Below are positions 60,587 to 64,000 of a stretch of 64,000 nucleotides of DNA, piece by piece. The notes below the pieces were generated by a model, which saw only the letters and a list, made by a program, of their open reading frames with translations, did no database searches and was not told the DNA's origin. This DNA is from Deinococcales bacterium (lineage in GTDB: Bacteria; Deinococcota; Deinococci; Deinococcales; JAAFIG01), in assembly GCA_013298595.1 (NCBI GenBank), contig JAAFIG010000025.1, positions 1 to 64,000 on the forward strand, in the 5' to 3' direction. Position numbers and translations under genes: made by a program. How positions within the stretch are numbered: position 1 is the first letter of the stretch; every line of letters starts with the position of its first letter.

Positions 60587-61915
60587 CTACACTCCTAGAG
60601 TCGAGGTTTTCCAATGTCCAGTGTTCCAGCGTTGCCAGTAAATAATGGCGAGGAGTGTGAGATAGGCAAATGGTGCTCCCCACAGGGCGAGAAGTCCGCC
60701 GCCGTTTTGCAAAATGATGTAACCACCAAGCACCATGATTGTCCAAGCAAAAATCAGGGTGATAATAGCAGGGAATTGGGTGTCTCCTGTGCCGAGTAGG
60801 GCGCTACGAAAGACAATATTAACAGCATCGAAAAGTTGGTAAAACGCCATTAATCGCAGTAAATCGGTGGTCAGTTGAATCACTGCAGGTTCACTCGAGA
60901 AAATTTTGGCGAGTGGGGTAGCAAGAATCCAAAAGGCGATGCCAATAGCTCCCATCCAAATCATGCCAAGCCTCACCCCTGTAAAGGTGGCAGTGTTGGC
61001 AGTCTCGAGGTCTTTGGCTCCGATGTAACGTCCAACCAGACTGGCAGTGGCGCTACCAAGGGCAAAACCGGGCATAAAGGCAAGGCTCGAGATTTGATTA
61101 CCGATTTGACTAGCAGCGAGGGCTTCGGTACTGATACGAGCGGTCAAGGCGATAAAAGCAGTAAATGCACTAACCTCAAGCATTTCGAGGAAACCCATTG
61201 GCAAGCCAACCCGTAACATCTCGAGCCACTCATTGCGTTTGGGTATGGCAAATCGGACTGGGTAAATCTTGGTTTGTTGCCATGCCAGTACGGACAAAAT
61301 ACTTGCACCAATGGCGACACTAATAATTGTGCCAACAGCAGTACCAACCAAGCCAAGTTTGGGCGCACCAAATTGTCCGTAAACAAAAATCCAATTGAGT
61401 AAGACATTGCCAAGCACAACTCCCCAGTTAACCAGCATTGGAATTCTCGAGTTGCCTATGCCAATAAAAAAACTGATTAACACGGTACTGAGTAAAGCAA
61501 ATGGCACTTCAAAAATTCGGACTTTGGCGTACTCGAGCGCCAGTGTTTGTACTTCTGGTTTGGCACCACTGATGCCAATTAACCATGTTAGCAATGGTAA
61601 AAAAAGGATTAATGCTGGCAGTAGTGCCACTACTAAAACCAAATAATTATTCAGCCAACGTCCAACTCGAGCGTTATCTTTTGCGCCGTAAGCTTGGGAA
61701 ATAAACGGTACGGCACTGCCTACTGTGCCGCGTAGCAACAAAAACAGTGTGAAATACCACATCACGCCTAAACCCACTGCACCAAGAGCAACAGTACCCA
61801 ACTGACCAGCAAAAAAAGTATCGGTCACACCAAGTAATACCCCTGCTAAATTGGATACCAACAAAGGCAAGGCTATTTTAAGCATTTCGGCGTTGAGTTC
61901 TCGAGATAAAACCAT
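60587..61915 (-). CDS. MATE-family efflux transporter
   Basis: A 442-residue protein with twelve membrane helices in two related halves (beginning LPLLVSNLAGVLLGVTDTFFAGQLGTVALGAVG and LRVGLPMGFLEMLEVSAFTAFIALTARI). This is the MATE/NorM architecture for Na+ or H+ coupled drug efflux. The ATG is 6 nt after TACGGT on the minus strand, divergent from the CYTH gene. Confidence 0.9.
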   Translation of the reverse strand: MVLSRELNAEMLKIALPLLVSNLAGVLLGVTDTFFAGQLGTVALGAVGLGVMWYFTLFLLLRGTVGSAVPFISQAYGAKDNARVGRWLNNYLVLVVALLPALILFLPLLTWLIGISGAKPEVQTLALEYAKVRIFEVPFALLSTVLISFFIGIGNSRIPMLVNWGVVLGNVLLNWIFVYGQFGAPKLGLVGTAVGTIISVAIGASILSVLAWQQTKIYPVRFAIPKRNEWLEMLRVGLPMGFLEMLEVSAFTAFIALTARISTEALAASQIGNQISSLAFMPGFALGSATASLVGRYIGAKDLETANTATFTGVRLGMIWMGAIGIAFWILATPLAKIFSSEPAVIQLTTDLLRLMAFYQLFDAVNIVFRSALLGTGDTQFPAIITLIFAWTIMVLGGYIILQNGGGLLALWGAPFAYLTLLAIIYWQRWNTGHWKTSTLGV

Positions 61916-61983
61916 ACCCGCACCGTAACATAACCACCACGTGTATTGCTTGCGCGAAACGGCGTACTCGAGTAGCGTGACGT

Positions 61984-62607
61984 ATGAGCATTGAACGTGA
62001 ATTAAAACTGACAGGTGTGTTACCTAAACTTGATGGTGTCTCGAGTATCGCTGGGGTGAAGTTGCAGTTGCAACGCATTGAAAAACAAATCAATACGTAT
62101 TTTGATACGCCTGATTTGCAACTCAGACGTTCAGGCTCGAGTTTACGCTTGCGGCGTGTGGATACAGGAAACCACGTGTTTACATGGAAAGGACAAAGCC
62201 AAATTGTCAATGGTTGGCACAGCAAAGCAGAAATCGAATTACCTGCTGGCAATGCCCAAAGTATCCTCGAGTTACAACACCCAGAAATTCTCGAGCAGCT
62301 TCACGGTATTGCACTGACAGACCTTGTTTGTATTTGCCGTTTTGATACCACCCGACACGTGTATACCCTCGAGAACATCGGCGAACTCGCCTTAGACGAT
62401 GTTCAAGTTAAGCAAGATGAAACCATTCTCGAGACGTTTTCCGAACTCGAGCTAGAAGCCCTGCCTGATGCCCCCGAAACCACTTTGCAAAATGTGGCAT
62501 TGACCTTAACTGCTATGGGCAGACTCGAGCCAAGTAAGTTAAGTAAATCGGCTCGAGCACTAGCAGCAGTTGAGCGGGAGATTAAGAGGAAAGTGCAAAG
62601 CTCGTAA
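61984..62607 (+). CDS. CYTH-domain protein (triphosphate tunnel metalloenzyme fold)
   Basis: A 207-residue protein beginning with the ExExK signature (E4-R-E6-L-K8), which binds triphosphate and metal in a beta tunnel. Alternating charged strands follow (FDTPDLQLRRSGSSLRLRRV, FTWKG, KAEIELP, CRFDTTRHVYTL). Relatives are inorganic triphosphatases, thiamine triphosphatases or class IV adenylate cyclases. The C-terminal SKSARALAAVERE is helical. CHAD is absent. Activity cannot be assigned. Confidence 0.82.
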   Translation: MSIERELKLTGVLPKLDGVSSIAGVKLQLQRIEKQINTYFDTPDLQLRRSGSSLRLRRVDTGNHVFTWKGQSQIVNGWHSKAEIELPAGNAQSILELQHPEILEQLHGIALTDLVCICRFDTTRHVYTLENIGELALDDVQVKQDETILETFSELELEALPDAPETTLQNVALTLTAMGRLEPSKLSKSARALAAVEREIKRKVQSS

Positions 62608-62666
62608 GTCACAGCTTTGTGCTCCTTCTTGTTGATAGCTTGACAATTGTTCGGTATGCTTTGTGC

Positions 62667-64000
62667 ATGAAATCTTCACAATTTACGGTTGCAGCGGTTT
62701 TACTTTTTGCCATTGGGGCAGTGGGTATGGGTGTTGCTTTGCGTGGTACACAAGGTGAAACTCGTCCAAGTGCAACACATTCAATGATGATGCGTGCCGA
62801 TAGTAACGGCAGTACTGTGCCGCCTTTGCTCAGTTACATTCCCAATTATTACGAGCATGTCAAACCAATTCTCGAGGCAAGTTGTACGGGATGCCATGTG
62901 GAAAATGGAATTGCTCCGTTTAGTTTAACCAGTTTTGCTGATGCCAAAGCTAACCATCGGCAGATTTACTTGGATGCCAGAGCGCAACGCATGCCACCTT
63001 TTCCACCTAATGGTGAAAGCCCCAAGTTTAAGCACGAAATGCGGCTATCCAAGGATGAAATCGCCATTCTTGCCAATTGGTCTTGGAGTGGTGCGCCCGA
63101 AGGCAGCAGCAAAAAAGCCGTATCGGCTACTTCTCGAGTGGCTCGAGTGAGTGTGCGTTCCGATTTGAAATTATCGATGCCGAAAGTCTTTAAGCCAAAC
63201 GCGCAACTTTCCGATGAGTACCGCTGCTTTTTACTTGACACCAAGCTCGAGGGTGAGCGTTTTATCACGGGGTACGACATTCTGCCCGGCACTGCCAGTG
63301 TGGTGCATCATGTGCTGATGTTTGAACTCGAAGCTGGCTTGGTCGCCGAAGCTAAACGACTCGAGGCTGCCGAAGGTGATAACCGTGACGGCTACACTTG
63401 TTTTGGTGGTCCACGAGTTGCCAATGGTTTGCAACCAATTGGGGCTTGGGCACCGGGTAGCCCCGCTGTTAAATTCCCTGAAGGTACTGGTGCCAAATTA
63501 CGGGCTGGTTCGCAATTACTGATGCAAGTCCATTACAACCTGTCTAATGGTTCTCAACCCGATCAGAGCGCGGTTAAACTTGAGCTGTCACCCGTTGGTA
63601 CTCGCTTAAAAGCCTTACTTAACTTTGCGCCCAGTGCACCCGTCGAATTGCCTTGCCCGGGTGCCTACCCTAGCGATAGCAAAAGCAATTGTCATCGTGA
63701 AGCAGCTTATGAACGCGTACTGGCACTGAATCCATCCAATAGTAACAAAAACCGTCGGGCTGGCAACACCCTGAAAAATTGTGTGCGTAACCTCGAGCAA
63801 TACATCAACGGCTCGGATGCTACCCGTATCGAAACAATCTGCGAATACCCAGTCCCAGCCAACCTATCACTGCATGGCTTAGCTGGACACATGCACTACC
63901 TTGGTAAAACCATTAAACTCGAGATCAACCCAACTCGAGACACCCGTAAAGTGCTGCTGGACATTCCTAATTGGGATTTTCATTGGCAAGGTTTTTACTG
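62667..64000 (+). CDS. Cytochrome c / copper type II monooxygenase-like protein (3' end cut)
   Basis: The frame is open from ATG 62667 through the window edge (444 codons visible). An N-terminal membrane anchor or signal (about 5-27) is followed by a heme c motif CTGCH at residues 73-77. Copper-monooxygenase (PHM/DBH-like) segments come next: HHVLMFE near 214 for one copper and LAGHMHYLGK near 405 for the other, plus QVHYN between. Fusion of cytochrome c to a Cu2 monooxygenase-like module is known in environmental bacteria, with unknown substrate. The ATG is 6 nt after TATGCT. Confidence 0.8.
   Translation, partial: MKSSQFTVAAVLLFAIGAVGMGVALRGTQGETRPSATHSMMMRADSNGSTVPPLLSYIPNYYEHVKPILEASCTGCHVENGIAPFSLTSFADAKANHRQIYLDARAQRMPPFPPNGESPKFKHEMRLSKDEIAILANWSWSGAPEGSSKKAVSATSRVARVSVRSDLKLSMPKVFKPNAQLSDEYRCFLLDTKLEGERFITGYDILPGTASVVHHVLMFELEAGLVAEAKRLEAAEGDNRDGYTCFGGPRVANGLQPIGAWAPGSPAVKFPEGTGAKLRAGSQLLMQVHYNLSNGSQPDQSAVKLELSPVGTRLKALLNFAPSAPVELPCPGAYPSDSKSNCHREAAYERVLALNPSNSNKNRRAGNTLKNCVRNLEQYINGSDATRIETICEYPVPANLSLHGLAGHMHYLGKTIKLEINPTRDTRKVLLDIPNWDFHWQGFY

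Noticed and set aside
1-64000. A restriction-modification system explaining CTCGAG
   Set aside because: No methyltransferase motifs were found in any plausible gene, and restriction normally causes avoidance of a site, not enrichment. The Uma2 protein at 53802 is endonuclease-like but nothing ties it to this site.
1-64000. tRNA, rRNA or prophage genes
   Set aside because: No tRNA-like cloverleaf, rRNA signature, integrase or phage structural gene was recognised; attachment sites were not found.

Overview
The window is a 64 kb stretch of bacterial chromosome, densely packed with genes on both strands (roughly 45% GC by eye). No rRNA, tRNA, prophage, CRISPR array or restriction-modification gene was seen. 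Several features point to a low-GC member of the Deinococcota, although none is proof. These are a pyrR-pyrB-pyrC operon with PyrR loops and a leader peptide, a HAIR-type HspR operator in front of hsp20, many leaderless genes with a TANNNT box 5-8 nt before the start codon, PEGA/DUF4384 and DUF4394 surface proteins, an RnpA with a long N-terminal extension next to rpmH, and a two-gene 2-oxoacid:ferredoxin oxidoreductase.

The most striking property is at DNA level. The palindrome CTCGAG occurs about 80 times in the first 10 kb by my hand count, against about 2 expected. It stays dense across most of the window, in genes, gaps and even a terminator stem, but is nearly absent from a few genes. 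It behaves like the HIP1 palindrome of cyanobacteria, and nothing in the window explains it. A second repeat layer is a REP/BIME family (core GGGCGACC-acaa-GGTCGCCC plus a CTACA flank) with at least ten copies between 9 and 27 kb. Its probable mobiliser, a RAYT transposase, lies inside the tryptophan operon and carries the same repeats in its own reading frame.

Layout. 0-5 kb: a nucleotidyltransferase pair resembling a toxin-antitoxin module, HIT-SDR, and an ABC exporter. 5-12 kb: a giant HEAT-repeat protein, an NDT-like protein, a DeoR regulator, and an MFS/small membrane protein/deacetylase operon. 12-15 kb: the pyr operon with its attenuator, divergent from mobA. 16-22 kb: mutL, a GAF-PAS-GGDEF protein, argJ and a secreted protein. 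22-29 kb: the trp cluster (trpL attenuator, trpE, RAYT, trpS, HIT, trpG, ridA, malQ). 29-38 kb: cobT, flavin reductase, PEGA protein, sufE-like, a membrane GGDEF protein, a PaaX/amine oxidase operon and two Rossmann dehydrogenases. 38-44 kb: rpmH-rnpA-yidD-yidC-yifB, scpB and hsp20. 44-51 kb: an AT-hook protein, Hpt and response-regulator-GGDEF genes, and secreted proteins. 51-64 kb: korAB, Uma2, mdh, ilvE, pilC, a P1 peptidase, wecA/mraY-like, upp, MATE, CYTH and a truncated cytochrome c/copper monooxygenase.

Regulation is unusually legible. trpE is preceded by a leaderless 13-codon peptide with three consecutive Trp codons and a strong terminator. pyrR is preceded by two PyrR-binding hairpins, a leader ORF that contains the terminator, and a triplicated start region. 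rpmH has a consensus promoter and a terminator-like leader hairpin. Genes that head operons tend to be leaderless, while genes inside operons overlap or carry Shine-Dalgarno sequences.
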